Positions 16,664 to 25,174 of a DNA stretch of 55,580 bases are shown piece by piece; position 1 is the first letter of the stretch; every line of letters begins with the position of its first letter. This DNA comes from Erysipelotrichaceae bacterium UBA2227. GTDB lineage: Bacteria > Bacillota_I > Bacilli_A > Erysipelotrichales > Erysipelotrichaceae. Location of the stretch: positions 1 to 55,580 of the forward strand of contig DDYT01000047.1 of NCBI GenBank assembly GCA_002348095.1, in the 5' to 3' direction. The translations under genes and the position numbers were made by a program. Below the pieces are notes generated by a model, which was given only the letters and a program-made list of their open reading frames with translations, made no database searches and was not told the origin of the DNA.

Positions 16664-17122
16664 ATGAGAAAAAGAGAAATTTTGTTAATTTTGGCGGTCG
16701 TAGCCCTCGATCAAATCACAAAGTTCGCAATTGAAGCGCGTTTATCGTTAGGTCAGTCCATCGAGCTGCTCAAAGGATTTTTTTCACTGACCTATGCCCG
16801 CAACACCGGGGCAGCCTGGAGCATTCTGAGCGGTCAGATGACATTTTTCTATATCATTTCAGCGGTAGCACTGGTCGTTATGGTGTATTTTCTGTTAAAA
16901 ACAGATAAAAAGGAAAACCTGCAAAGAATCGCGCTTTCATTATTGATTGCCGGTACTTTGGGGAATTTTATTGACCGGCTGGCCTTTCAGTATGTCCGGG
17001 ATTTTTTGGATTTCATCATCTTCGGATACGATTTCCCGATTTTCAATGTCGCGGATATCTCGTTAAATGCGGCCATCGGCCTGCTGATTTTAGAAGCTTT
17101 GCTTGAAGCAAGAGGTAAGTAA
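16664..17122 (+). CDS. lspA: Lipoprotein signal peptidase (SPase II)
   Basis: Predicted 152-residue membrane aspartyl protease that removes signal peptides from lipidated prolipoproteins, such as the PhnD protein of this window. Four membrane segments are visible. The catalytic dyad is D113 (in VRDFLDF) and D131 (in FNVADI), and DQITK and ARNTGAAWS are the other conserved boxes. GGTGAAAAT precedes the ATG; an upstream ATG at 16613 lies before the promoter and is rejected. The stop overlaps the rluD start by one base, as in many Bacillota. Confidence 0.95.
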   Translation: MRKREILLILAVVALDQITKFAIEARLSLGQSIELLKGFFSLTYARNTGAAWSILSGQMTFFYIISAVALVVMVYFLLKTDKKENLQRIALSLLIAGTLGNFIDRLAFQYVRDFLDFIIFGYDFPIFNVADISLNAAIGLLILEALLEARGK

Positions 17123-18054
17123 TGGAACTGTTTGAATTCATCGTAACCCAAGAAGATTCGAAGACCCGGATCGATCAGTATCTGACGGCCCGGGTGCCGT
17201 ATTCGCGTTCGCGGATTCAGCAGCTGATCGTGGAAGGTTACGTGCTGTTAAATGATGAGGAAACCAAAAGCAATGCGAAGGTCAAAGCCGGAGATGAAAT
17301 CGTGGTGGATGTACCCGAAGCTGTAAGCATCGAGTTAAAGCCGGTCGACCTCAGCCTGGACATCGTGTATGAAGATTCCGATATCATCGTGATCAATAAA
17401 CCCAAAGGGATGATCGTTCACCCGGGTGCCGGTACAGTTGAGCCCACACTTGTCGAAGGGCTGTTGTATCACTGTAAGGATCTTTCGGGGATCAACGGAG
17501 CGTTACGGCCGGGAATCGTGCACCGCATCGATAAAGATACCAGCGGACTGCTGGTTGCGGCGAAAAACGACCAGGCACATCAGGCTTTATCTGCACAGCT
17601 CTCAAGCAAGACGATGAAGCGCAGCTATCTTGGAATCGTTCATGGTGTCATCGAGCCCGATGTGGCGACAATCGACGCTCCGATCGGACGTGATACGCGT
17701 GACCGTCAGAAAATGATGGTGACCGATGTCAATGCCCGAAGTGCAATTACCCATTTCAGGGTATTGGAGCGATTCAAAGAATATACTTACGTGGAATTTG
17801 AACTTCAGACCGGGCGTACGCATCAGATCCGTGTGCACATGCAATATATCAAGCATCCGCTGGTTGGCGATCCGAAGTATTCATTACGCAATACCCCGGA
17901 TACCCAAGGTCAGATGCTTCATGCTTACAAACTGGTGCTGATTCATCCGAAAACGCATCAAGAAATGACATTTACGTGTAAGGTTCCACTTATATTTGAA
18001 AATACATTGACCGATTTACGAAACAGAGGTGATTTATTTGAACGAAAAGAATGA
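17122..18054 (+). CDS. rluD: 23S rRNA pseudouridine synthase, RluD family
   Basis: Predicted 310-residue pseudouridine synthase. An N-terminal S4 RNA-binding domain covers about residues 15-75. The catalytic domain has the HRIDKDTSGLL motif with D139 as the nucleophile and an ELQTGRTHQIRVHM box near residue 230. Lipoprotein signal peptidase and an RluD-type synthase are adjacent in Bacillus (lspA-ylyB), so this is the YlyB-like member; whether it modifies the RluD helix-69 sites is not certain. Its ATG overlaps the lspA stop (TAATG), and its end overlaps the rhomboid gene. Confidence 0.9.
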   Translation: MELFEFIVTQEDSKTRIDQYLTARVPYSRSRIQQLIVEGYVLLNDEETKSNAKVKAGDEIVVDVPEAVSIELKPVDLSLDIVYEDSDIIVINKPKGMIVHPGAGTVEPTLVEGLLYHCKDLSGINGALRPGIVHRIDKDTSGLLVAAKNDQAHQALSAQLSSKTMKRSYLGIVHGVIEPDVATIDAPIGRDTRDRQKMMVTDVNARSAITHFRVLERFKEYTYVEFELQTGRTHQIRVHMQYIKHPLVGDPKYSLRNTPDTQGQMLHAYKLVLIHPKTHQEMTFTCKVPLIFENTLTDLRNRGDLFERKE

Positions 18055-19279
18055 TGCGGTGTTGTTGCAGTTGGCTCATTATTTCGTGCTGAAACACGAA
18101 TACCGGTTTGTGCCGACCCCGAAAACCAAAGATGAGATTTGGCTGCTTAATCCGAATCATCGGATGTATCCGGTGATCCGGTTGTCGACAGCTTCGGTCA
18201 CTTCGACGTTTTTTGATAAAGAACGGATTTTAACGTTGTTTTCTTCCATCTTGGGGAAACTGGACGTTTCTTTAAAACTGCTGGACATTCATGCGGTGGA
18301 TGAGCCGGTTATCGAGCCGGATGAGGATATCGTCGTTATTTCCGTCAGTCCGACGAAGGTCAGTACATCTGATCAGCCGATGGCCGAGTTTACGGATATC
18401 AATGAAGCTCTGATACGGATCGAAGACCCCAAAAAGGATTATAGCGAGATGATCAAAGAAATCAACGATGCCCATTTGCGCAGTCAGAAAAAGCGCAGGG
18501 GTTTTGATTTTCAGCAGCTGCCGATCGTTTCGATCGTCTTTGGTTCCTTGGCCTTTGCTAATTTTCTGCTGATTCAGATCTTGGGCAACATGACCGGACA
18601 GATCATTCCGGTATCGATACTGCTTGGTGCATTTTATAAAACGTTTATTGCAGCCGGATTTGAGATTTGGCGGTTTCTGACGGTTGGATTTGTTCATATC
18701 AATCTGTTCCATATACTGATCAATACGATGGCTTTGATGAACCTGGGGACCATTACCGAGAAAATCTACGGCAGGACACGTTTTACCGTGATCTTGCTGG
18801 TATCGATCATCGTCGGTAGCCTGTTTGTCTATGTCGGGGAAGGGAACAGCCTGACTGTCGGAATGTCGGGCGGTCTCTACGGTCTGATGGGGGCACTGCT
18901 GGTTTATACTTTTGAAACCGGATTGATCAAGCAGCCCAATGTCCGCTCCCAGTTTATCCGGATTCTGACTGTCAATGTCATCATCAGTCTGATGCCGGGC
19001 ATATCGCTGATGGGTCACTTGGGCGGATTTGTCGGAGGCATCCTGTTGGGAGTCATTTTTACCCGTAATGACGCATGGGAAATGCTGCGCAAAAATACGA
19101 TTGTCGCGACTTTGGCTTTGCTGATGGCTTTGGGTTACCTGGGCGTAACCAACACGAATTTTTCACCGCTATACGGAGCAACCGATCAGAAAGTACTGGA
19201 GATCGCCGATCAGTTTGGCTTTGGAAATTATGCCAGATACATGGAAACCCGGCTGATTGAGTTCTATTTGGGGAGATAA
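18038..19279 (+). CDS. Rhomboid family intramembrane serine protease
   Basis: Predicted 413-residue membrane protease. Residues 1 to about 160 form a soluble cytoplasmic domain, followed by the rhomboid core. The catalytic pair is S277 in GMSGGLYG and H327 in GHLGGFVGG; the FVHINLFHILIN box near residues 218-229 supplies the oxyanion-side His and Asn. The large N-terminal domain recalls Bacillus YqgP (GluP), but the C-terminal TPR region of that protein is absent. I chose the TTG at 18038 because AGGTGAT lies five bases before it; GTG at 18029 is the alternative. It overlaps rluD and is three bases from comEB, so it is in the lspA operon. Confidence 0.86.
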   Translation: MNEKNDAVLLQLAHYFVLKHEYRFVPTPKTKDEIWLLNPNHRMYPVIRLSTASVTSTFFDKERILTLFSSILGKLDVSLKLLDIHAVDEPVIEPDEDIVVISVSPTKVSTSDQPMAEFTDINEALIRIEDPKKDYSEMIKEINDAHLRSQKKRRGFDFQQLPIVSIVFGSLAFANFLLIQILGNMTGQIIPVSILLGAFYKTFIAAGFEIWRFLTVGFVHINLFHILINTMALMNLGTITEKIYGRTRFTVILLVSIIVGSLFVYVGEGNSLTVGMSGGLYGLMGALLVYTFETGLIKQPNVRSQFIRILTVNVIISLMPGISLMGHLGGFVGGILLGVIFTRNDAWEMLRKNTIVATLALLMALGYLGVTNTNFSPLYGATDQKVLEIADQFGFGNYARYMETRLIEFYLGR

Positions 19280-19281
19280 CT

Positions 19282-19758
19282 ATGAAACGACAAAACGTAT
19301 TATCTTGGGATGAGTATTTTATGGGATTGGCCCATCTTTCGGCGCTGCGCTCAAAGGATCCTTCTACGCAGGTGGGTGCTGCGATCGTCGATCAGAACCG
19401 GAAAGTCGTGGGCATCGGGTACAATGGTTTTCCTACCGGGTTAAACGACGATGAGTTTCCTTGGCATAAAAGTGAAGATTATAAAAATTCAAAGTATGCC
19501 TATGTGGTTCATGCGGAGCTCAATGCGATTTTAAACGCCATTTCAAAACTGCACGGATGTACGATTTATGTCAGTCTGTTTCCGTGCAACGAATGTGCGA
19601 AAGCGATCATCCAAAGCGGTATCAAAAAACTTGTGTATGAGGATGACAAATATGCGGAGACCGATGCGGTGATCGCTTCCAAACGGATGCTTACAGCCGC
19701 AGGGGTAGAGATGGTCCGGTTGTCAAAACGGGTACGGATCAGCGTGAATATCGATTAA
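19282..19758 (+). CDS. comEB: Deoxycytidylate (dCMP) deaminase
   Basis: Predicted 158-residue zinc-dependent deaminase converting dCMP to dUMP for thymidylate synthesis. The zinc and catalytic motifs are H78-A-E80 and P101-C102-N-E-C105. The N-terminal SWDEYFMGLAHLSALRSKDPSTQVGA stretch is characteristic of the ComEB/dCMP deaminase group. It begins two bases after the rhomboid stop, with GGGGAG inside the rhomboid end as ribosome-binding site, and a terminator follows at once. The name comes from the Bacillus com locus; no competence role is implied. Confidence 0.92.
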   Translation: MKRQNVLSWDEYFMGLAHLSALRSKDPSTQVGAAIVDQNRKVVGIGYNGFPTGLNDDEFPWHKSEDYKNSKYAYVVHAELNAILNAISKLHGCTIYVSLFPCNECAKAIIQSGIKKLVYEDDKYAETDAVIASKRMLTAAGVEMVRLSKRVRISVNID

Positions 19759-19777
19759 ACGGCAGGTGCCGTTTTTT
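19757..19777 (+). terminator. Terminator of the lspA-comEB operon
   Basis: AACGGC / GCCGTT stem with an AGGT loop and six T. It starts inside the comEB stop codon. Confidence 0.88.
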
Positions 19778-19783
19778 AATCGC

Positions 19784-19813
19784 ACTTATATTAGATGAAT
19801 ATCTAATATAAGT
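19784..19813. promoter_or_regulatory. Perfect 13-bp-arm inverted repeat, probable ArsR-type operator
   Basis: ACTTATATTAGAT and its exact reverse complement flank a GAAT centre. There is no T tract and it lies one base upstream of a consensus -35, so it reads as an operator rather than a terminator. The operon it heads encodes an ArsR-type winged-helix protein, the obvious candidate to bind it. Confidence 0.75.
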
Positions 19814-19814
19814 A

Positions 19815-19842
19815 TTGACAACTATCATGTGCGGAGTATAAT
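19815..19842 (+). promoter_or_regulatory. Consensus promoter of the MFS-ArsR-flavoprotein operon
   Basis: TTGACA, a 16-base spacer and TATAAT: the strongest sigma-A-type promoter in the window by eye, immediately downstream of the palindrome. A consensus promoter next to an operator suggests strong expression once repression is lifted. Confidence 0.8.
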
Positions 19843-19861
19843 AAAATCAGAGGACACGTAA

Positions 19862-21094
19862 ATGAAACTATTATCCGTATATCAAGGGGTATTTACCCAA
19901 AAACAATATATGAAGCTCATCTTTGCGAACATCATCAATCGCTTTGGCGACTCGATCGATGCGATCGCCTACAGTTGGATGGCCTATCAGATCACCGGAT
20001 CTGCGTCTTGGATGGCGATCATCTTTGCGTTCAATGCGCTTCCGTCGGTGTTTCTGATGCCTTTTGCCGGGGCTTGGGTCGAGCGGTTTGATAAAAAGCG
20101 GGTGATGATGATCGCCGATCTGGGCCGCGGAGGATTGGTTGCGATCACGGCATATCTGTATTGGATCAACATGCTCAATCCCTATCTGCTCATTTTGTTT
20201 ACCGTATCGATGTCAACGTTTGAAGCTTTCCGGATCCCTTCGGGGCTGGCTATCGTTCCCATAGTGCTAAAAAAAGAGCACTATACCAGCGGGATGTCGC
20301 TCAACTCGTCGGTTTCACAGGTTTCGATGCTGCTGGGCATGGCAGTAGCCGGAGCAATCGTAGCAACTTTCGGCGTTGCCGGTGCAATGCTGGTCGATGC
20401 CGTCACCTTTATCGGTTCGGCCCTGATTATCGGCTGGATCAGGGTCGAGCATACGGTCAGTGCATCATCGAAAAAGAATACCCTGTATCTGATCAAAGAA
20501 GGATTTGATTACTTAAGGACCGTCAAAGTCATCTTCATCCTGTGTCTGTTTGGGGTTTTGATGAACATGCTGTTTACACCGATCGGAATCTTGCAGACGC
20601 CATATATCGTCGATATACTAAAGCTGGAAGCGTATGCATTGTCCGTGATGGGTGTCGGCAACATTTCCGGCATGGCCTTGGGTTCGTTTGTTTTCCCGAT
20701 GCTGTCGCAAAAGTGGCGCAGACAACAGATCATGGCCTTCGGAGGTTTTGGGATCGGATTGGTGTATCTGGCGTTTACGCTGGTTCCGGCAGGTGGTTCA
20801 TTGATTCTGACCTATGGTCTGATCGGTGTGCTTTCAATCTGTCTGGGCATCAATTCCGGATTTTTGAGTACCAGTGTCAGTGTCTCGTTTATGCATCATG
20901 TCGATAAGGAGTACATTGCCCGGGCAGGCTCCATTTTCAATTCCATGGTCAGTGCGTCTGTTCCTTTGGCTTCAATGATATTGAGCGGGCTGGCACTGAT
21001 ATTTCCGATCTTAACTATTATGGTGGTCTATGGTGTTTTTGCGATGATTCTGTTTGTTTTTGTCTATCTGTCACCAGCGCTTTATGAGCTGTAA
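19862..21094 (+). CDS. MFS transporter (putative efflux)
   Basis: Predicted 410-residue major facilitator with about twelve membrane segments. The loop between segments 2 and 3 carries AGAWVERFDKKRVM, a version of the MFS A motif, and the overall pattern resembles the MFS_3/enterobactin-exporter-like group of Bacillota drug pumps. AGAGGA precedes the ATG. It is the first gene after the palindromic operator and consensus promoter and is nine bases from the ArsR-type gene, so export of a compound sensed by that regulator is a fair inference. The substrate is unknown. Confidence 0.85.
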   Translation: MKLLSVYQGVFTQKQYMKLIFANIINRFGDSIDAIAYSWMAYQITGSASWMAIIFAFNALPSVFLMPFAGAWVERFDKKRVMMIADLGRGGLVAITAYLYWINMLNPYLLILFTVSMSTFEAFRIPSGLAIVPIVLKKEHYTSGMSLNSSVSQVSMLLGMAVAGAIVATFGVAGAMLVDAVTFIGSALIIGWIRVEHTVSASSKKNTLYLIKEGFDYLRTVKVIFILCLFGVLMNMLFTPIGILQTPYIVDILKLEAYALSVMGVGNISGMALGSFVFPMLSQKWRRQQIMAFGGFGIGLVYLAFTLVPAGGSLILTYGLIGVLSICLGINSGFLSTSVSVSFMHHVDKEYIARAGSIFNSMVSASVPLASMILSGLALIFPILTIMVVYGVFAMILFVFVYLSPALYEL

Positions 21095-21103
21095 GGAGGC
21101 TAT

Positions 21104-22180
21104 ATGGTCAAAATAATGAAGTGCTCCATGTTTGGGGAATTCGTACATCTGGCAACCCGTGTTGCCAATCAATCCTTAACGGATTCTGTAGGTGTTTCAC
21201 TGGTTCAAAAATATCCGATCAAAATGGATCAGGTCGACAGACTTCTAAAGGATGTTGCGGTTTTGGAAGAGAAAATGATTTTTTTGATCAACTCCGCACA
21301 TCCAGAGTTCGAATTTTTCTTTCAATATGCCCAAGGGCAGCAAATGTCGCTGGCCCAGTCGCTGTTGATGCTGTTCGAAAATAAAGACGAGATACCGCAT
21401 ATAGATGATAATCGGTGGCAGATCTATTTCACCTTCGCATTAACGAACTTTTTATCGGAAGATGCCGGAGAATTTGTCGAAAAAGGCCAGGCATTATCCA
21501 AAGAGGATCTGGTTCGAAAGCTTATCCGAAGTGATTTATCCGATACTTTGAAGTATCGTTTCATGATCCTTATGGAAAATCCCAACCGGCTGATCACCCA
21601 TCTTTTCGAAATGTATCTCGATAATGCGGAGAGTTGGAAGAAGCATCAGAGAGAATTTGATTTGCTGATTAACCGAAGCTTGCAGACGGTAGAACGATTG
21701 ACGGAAGATCAACTGGTTGCATATGTCGAGAAGACGATCAGTATCCGCTCGATACCTCAAAAAGGGGAGATCATCGTCGCCCCAAGCATTTTTAATTATA
21801 ATGCTCTTTCCTTCTTGGAATCGCCGTGGTATCAGGCGGATTCTCACATAATGCTCTGGTATCTGGGTGTTAAACTGTTTGATTTGTTTGAAATCATCAA
21901 TTCAACCGTCGATCAGAAACAGAGGCTGGCAACGGTTTTGAAGGTATTAAGCGATCAAAGCAAACTGGAAATCCTGATCCTGTGTAAAAATGAAGCACAG
22001 TATGGGGTTAACTTAGCCAAACGGCTTCAACTGACCACGGCCACGGTTTCCTATCATCTCAGTGCACTGGTCAACCTGGGCTATCTGTCGATGCATATGG
22101 AAGGCAACCGGATTTACTATCGCACGCAAAAAGAGCGCATTCAGTCCGATCTTCAGGCCATCAGCGAACTGCTGGATTAG
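21104..22180 (+). CDS. Large ArsR-family transcriptional regulator
   Basis: Predicted 358-residue protein. The last 80 or so residues form an ArsR-type winged helix: VLKVLSDQSKLEILILC, then a recognition helix in QLTTATVSYHLSALVNLGY and a wing at HMEGNRIYYR. The first about 270 residues are helical, without membrane segments or obvious metal-binding cysteine clusters, and probably hold an effector domain of the DUF5937-like kind. Ordinary ArsR repressors have about 100 residues, so this is a long architecture. AAGGAGG precedes the ATG. It probably represses its own operon through the 30-base palindrome at 19784. Confidence 0.82.
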   Translation: MVKIMKCSMFGEFVHLATRVANQSLTDSVGVSLVQKYPIKMDQVDRLLKDVAVLEEKMIFLINSAHPEFEFFFQYAQGQQMSLAQSLLMLFENKDEIPHIDDNRWQIYFTFALTNFLSEDAGEFVEKGQALSKEDLVRKLIRSDLSDTLKYRFMILMENPNRLITHLFEMYLDNAESWKKHQREFDLLINRSLQTVERLTEDQLVAYVEKTISIRSIPQKGEIIVAPSIFNYNALSFLESPWYQADSHIMLWYLGVKLFDLFEIINSTVDQKQRLATVLKVLSDQSKLEILILCKNEAQYGVNLAKRLQLTTATVSYHLSALVNLGYLSMHMEGNRIYYRTQKERIQSDLQAISELLD

Positions 22181-22188
22181 GAGGTTCA

Positions 22189-23556
22189 ATGAATCCATTT
22201 CCTTCAACCACGGAAATCCTTGTCATCGGGTCTGGTTATGCCGGATTAAGCGCAGCAATCGAAGCTCATCGGGCTCATGCCCGGGTTTTGGTCGTAGAGA
22301 AAATGGCGGCTCCCGGAGGGAATTCGATCATCAGTGACGGGGGGATCGCGGCCGTCAATACCGAAGAACAACGGGTACAGGGAATCAGCGATTCTGTTGA
22401 ACTGATGATTGCGGATATGCGCAGAGCTGCTCAGTATCGAAGCGATCCCAAACTCGTTAAACTTGTATGCGAGCATTCCCGCGAAGTGTATGAATGGACC
22501 AAGACTGAATTCAAAATACGCTATCGTTCCCGTGTCGAGATTTTCGGCGGTCACTCCGTCGCACGCTGCTATACGCCTGAGTCGGTCAAAGGGGTCGATC
22601 TGTTATTGAGTATGGTCAGAAAATGTGATGAACTGGGCATAAAGATCATCCGAAAATGCACGGTCACTCAAATCGTGCTCCATCAGGATGAAATCGTTTC
22701 CGTGATCGTTGATTATGATGGTCGCAATCATGAAATCGCTGTGGCTAAAGCGCTGATCGTGGCTGCAGGCGGTTATGGGGCGGACATCGCGTTTCGAGAG
22801 CGATACGATGCGCGCCTGGATGAAACCGTGTCGACGACCAACAAAGCCAGTGCGGATGCTTCACTGCTGAGAGAATGCATGCGCATAGGGGCACAGCTGA
22901 TCGATTTAGACTGTATTCAGTGCGGTCCTTGGGCATCGATCGATGAAAAGGGCTTCGGGCTCGGTCCGCTGTTTGGAGACTATGTCGTGTTTCCCTACGG
23001 TATACTGATCAGCCGGCGGACTTCACGTCGTTTCGTAAATGAACTTGCCGACCGGAAAATCATCAGTGATGAAATGTTCAGACAAAAAGAATGGGTCATC
23101 GGGCTGGCGGATCAGCAGGGCATGGATACCGGCAACTGGGATTTGAGCAGGGCGATCGAGCGCAATATCGTGCGCCGCTTTGACTCGCTTGAAGATATCG
23201 CACACACCTATGAGTTGAACGTTCGGGTGTTTTTGGAGGAAATCGAAAAGTACAACCGCTTCTTTGAAAACGACAGTGATTTGGATTTTGATAAACCTTT
23301 GACCCAAGACATGCATCCGATTCTCTGTTCGCCGTTTTATGTCATGCGGATGTGGCCCAAAGTCCATACGACGTTGGGTGGGCTAAAGATCGACGAGCAG
23401 GCCCGTGTGTTGAATATTCATGATCAGCCCATCAAAAAACTTTTCGCAGCCGGGGAGATCACCGGGGGCATTCACGGGGCGAGCAGACTGGGAAGCTGTG
23501 CGATCACCGAGTGTCTGGTGTTTGGCCGGATTGCCGGACGGAATGCGGCAAAATAA
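22189..23556 (+). CDS. Fumarate reductase/succinate dehydrogenase-like flavoprotein
   Basis: Predicted 455-residue FAD_binding_2 oxidoreductase. GSGYAGLSAAIEA near residues 14-26 is the FAD Rossmann motif, with E35-K and PGGNS just after. GGHSVARCYTP near residue 119 and the C-terminal GGIHGASRLGSCAITECLVFGRIAG box are typical of soluble flavocytochrome-c/urocanate-reductase relatives, where they help form the active site. No signal peptide, haem motif or FMN-binding domain is present, so it is cytoplasmic. GGAGG eight bases after the regulator's stop places it in the MFS-ArsR operon. It may modify the compound that the operon responds to; this is inference. Confidence 0.82.
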   Translation: MNPFPSTTEILVIGSGYAGLSAAIEAHRAHARVLVVEKMAAPGGNSIISDGGIAAVNTEEQRVQGISDSVELMIADMRRAAQYRSDPKLVKLVCEHSREVYEWTKTEFKIRYRSRVEIFGGHSVARCYTPESVKGVDLLLSMVRKCDELGIKIIRKCTVTQIVLHQDEIVSVIVDYDGRNHEIAVAKALIVAAGGYGADIAFRERYDARLDETVSTTNKASADASLLRECMRIGAQLIDLDCIQCGPWASIDEKGFGLGPLFGDYVVFPYGILISRRTSRRFVNELADRKIISDEMFRQKEWVIGLADQQGMDTGNWDLSRAIERNIVRRFDSLEDIAHTYELNVRVFLEEIEKYNRFFENDSDLDFDKPLTQDMHPILCSPFYVMRMWPKVHTTLGGLKIDEQARVLNIHDQPIKKLFAAGEITGGIHGASRLGSCAITECLVFGRIAGRNAAK

Positions 23557-23579
23557 AAATCCTCAATTTTCGAGGATTT
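23550..23579 (-). terminator. rnhC terminator (minus strand)
   Basis: AAATCCTC / GAGGATTT stem with a 7-base loop. Read on the minus strand it is followed by TTTTTATTTT, so it ends rnhC, whose last codons form part of the stem. Read on the plus strand there is no T tract, but it also sits at the flavoprotein end. Confidence 0.8.
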
Positions 23580-24420
23580 CCTTGGCTTTAATAGTATTTT
23601 TGAAATGCAGTTTGGCCACTTTGCCCAACATATCCATACCGTGTTTTTGCAGGATAGCGGCTGCAGCCTGATCGACGGCTGTCCCGGCCCCTTTGGGCAA
23701 TGGCATTCCGACATAATTTTCCAGCTGCTTCAGTGCTTCTAAAAAGGCATGACGGGCAATGATCGCCCCGCAGGCCACGGCGAGATACTTGTTCTCTGCC
23801 TTTGTCTCAAACCGCAGATTCCGATAAACTTCCTTTTCATCTTTCAGATAGCGAAAATAACTTTGTTCAGGGGTGAACTGGTCGATGATTCCGGTGAAGG
23901 ATTTTTGGACCTTTTTTTGAAGATGAAGGTAACACTGATTGTGCAAAAGAGACTTGATTGCATTGAGATTATATTTCGAATGAAAAGCGTTATATTTTTC
24001 ATTGGGTAAAACCAAAAGACTGTAAGGGACTTTTTCCATCAGTTCCTTGGCGATGAAAACGATCTGACCGTCGTCCATGCTTTTGGTATCTCCCGGGTTA
24101 AGGGAACGGACAAAATCCGCCTGTTGTTCATCGATATATACCGCACAAACACAGACCGGACCAAAATAATCACCGGTACCGACTTCATCGCTGCCGCCGT
24201 GGGCAAAAAATCCGCCGAAACTGGCGATAATGTCGGCATGATGCTGAGCCATCTTGCCTTGGATCACGACTTTTTTCGATGAATAAATGGTGATCGAACA
24301 TTCTTCGCTTGCAATAAAACAATCCGCATACGGGATTTTTTTATCGGTTATTTCGTCCTGATAGAATTTTTTGATGGCTTTTATCTGCGAATCCGTCGCT
24401 AAAATCGATATGGTTTTCAT
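23563..24420 (-). CDS. rnhC: Ribonuclease HIII
   Basis: Predicted 285-residue endonuclease that cuts the RNA strand of RNA-DNA hybrids. Residues 1 to about 70 form the TBP-like substrate-binding domain that separates HIII from HII. The catalytic domain starts GSDEVGTGDYFGP with D78 and E79, followed by GDTKSMDD at 110-117 and ACGAIIARHAFLEAL further on. I took the ATG at 24420 (MKTISIL), preceded by GGGTG; an upstream ATG adds 12 residues with no homology-like sequence. It is divergent from cvpA-mutS2, the same neighbourhood as in Bacillus. Confidence 0.93.
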   Translation of the reverse strand: MKTISILATDSQIKAIKKFYQDEITDKKIPYADCFIASEECSITIYSSKKVVIQGKMAQHHADIIASFGGFFAHGGSDEVGTGDYFGPVCVCAVYIDEQQADFVRSLNPGDTKSMDDGQIVFIAKELMEKVPYSLLVLPNEKYNAFHSKYNLNAIKSLLHNQCYLHLQKKVQKSFTGIIDQFTPEQSYFRYLKDEKEVYRNLRFETKAENKYLAVACGAIIARHAFLEALKQLENYVGMPLPKGAGTAVDQAAAAILQKHGMDMLGKVAKLHFKNTIKAKEILEN

Positions 24421-24495
24421 GGCAACACCCGAGTACATTTTAGCACACAATTGCAACCTTGGCGCATTTGCTTTATCATAAAGGAGAATGAGGTG

Positions 24496-25170
24496 ATGAC
24501 GATGACATTTGAGCCATCCTGGATCCCATGGATCACCCCGGTACTGATCGTTTGGCTGATACTGACTTTACTGATCGGCTATAAACGCGGATTGCTGATT
24601 CAGCTGTACAATCTGCTAGCCCTGGTTGCGGCCATCCTGTTTGCCTGGATTTTGAGCGAACCTTTTGCCAAAGTATTTACGCTTGTAAAACCAAATATCG
24701 AATTTTTCAATCAGACGGCCATCGAGGAGTTGGTGCTGATAAGGATCAACGCTGCGATCTGGTTCGTGATCCTTTATATCGCTATCTCGATTCTGATCAT
24801 GCTGGGCCGGCCGTTGGTCAAAGCCATCGGTAAAATCCCGGGTGTGAAAACGGTCAACAGTGTTTTTGGGGCGGTTTTTGCCCTGGTCGGCTATTATATC
24901 ATGATATTGATATTGATCCTCCTGTTATCGACGCCGCTGATATCCAATGGCCAACAGGTGGTCGAAGAGTCCGGACTGTCGGCGGTAAAACAATATTCTT
25001 CCGTTTTCTTTGAGTTTATCAATCATCGCATCGAAGAAAATGCGGCGATCCGGCGTTTGATTTCAGGCGAATCGCTCTCACTGACTGACAGTACATCCTT
25101 GCGTGACTGGCTGTTGGGACAGGGAATCAGTGAAGCGGACATTATTAAATTTCTGGAAGGTTTAAATTAA
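24496..25170 (+). CDS. CvpA family membrane protein
   Basis: Predicted 224-residue membrane protein with four hydrophobic segments in the first about 150 residues and a soluble C-terminal tail. The LTLLIGYKRGLLIQLYNLLALVAA start and the GKIPGVKTVNSVFGAVFALVGYY repeat are typical of CvpA/YshB proteins. The family is named after colicin V export, but its general role is unknown. Two ATGs are possible: 24496 with AAGGAG nine bases before it, or 24502 with GAGGTGA five bases before it. Together with rnhC and mutS2 it keeps the Bacillus order, though zapA and polX are missing. Confidence 0.82.
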   Translation: MTMTFEPSWIPWITPVLIVWLILTLLIGYKRGLLIQLYNLLALVAAILFAWILSEPFAKVFTLVKPNIEFFNQTAIEELVLIRINAAIWFVILYIAISILIMLGRPLVKAIGKIPGVKTVNSVFGAVFALVGYYIMILILILLLSTPLISNGQQVVEESGLSAVKQYSSVFFEFINHRIEENAAIRRLISGESLSLTDSTSLRDWLLGQGISEADIIKFLEGLN

Positions 25171-25174
25171 TGAT

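Noticed and set aside
18272..19018. 248-codon minus-strand frame inside the rhomboid gene
   Set aside because: Shadow frame rich in H, Q and D from reverse-read codons; the rhomboid catalytic motifs on the plus strand are clear.
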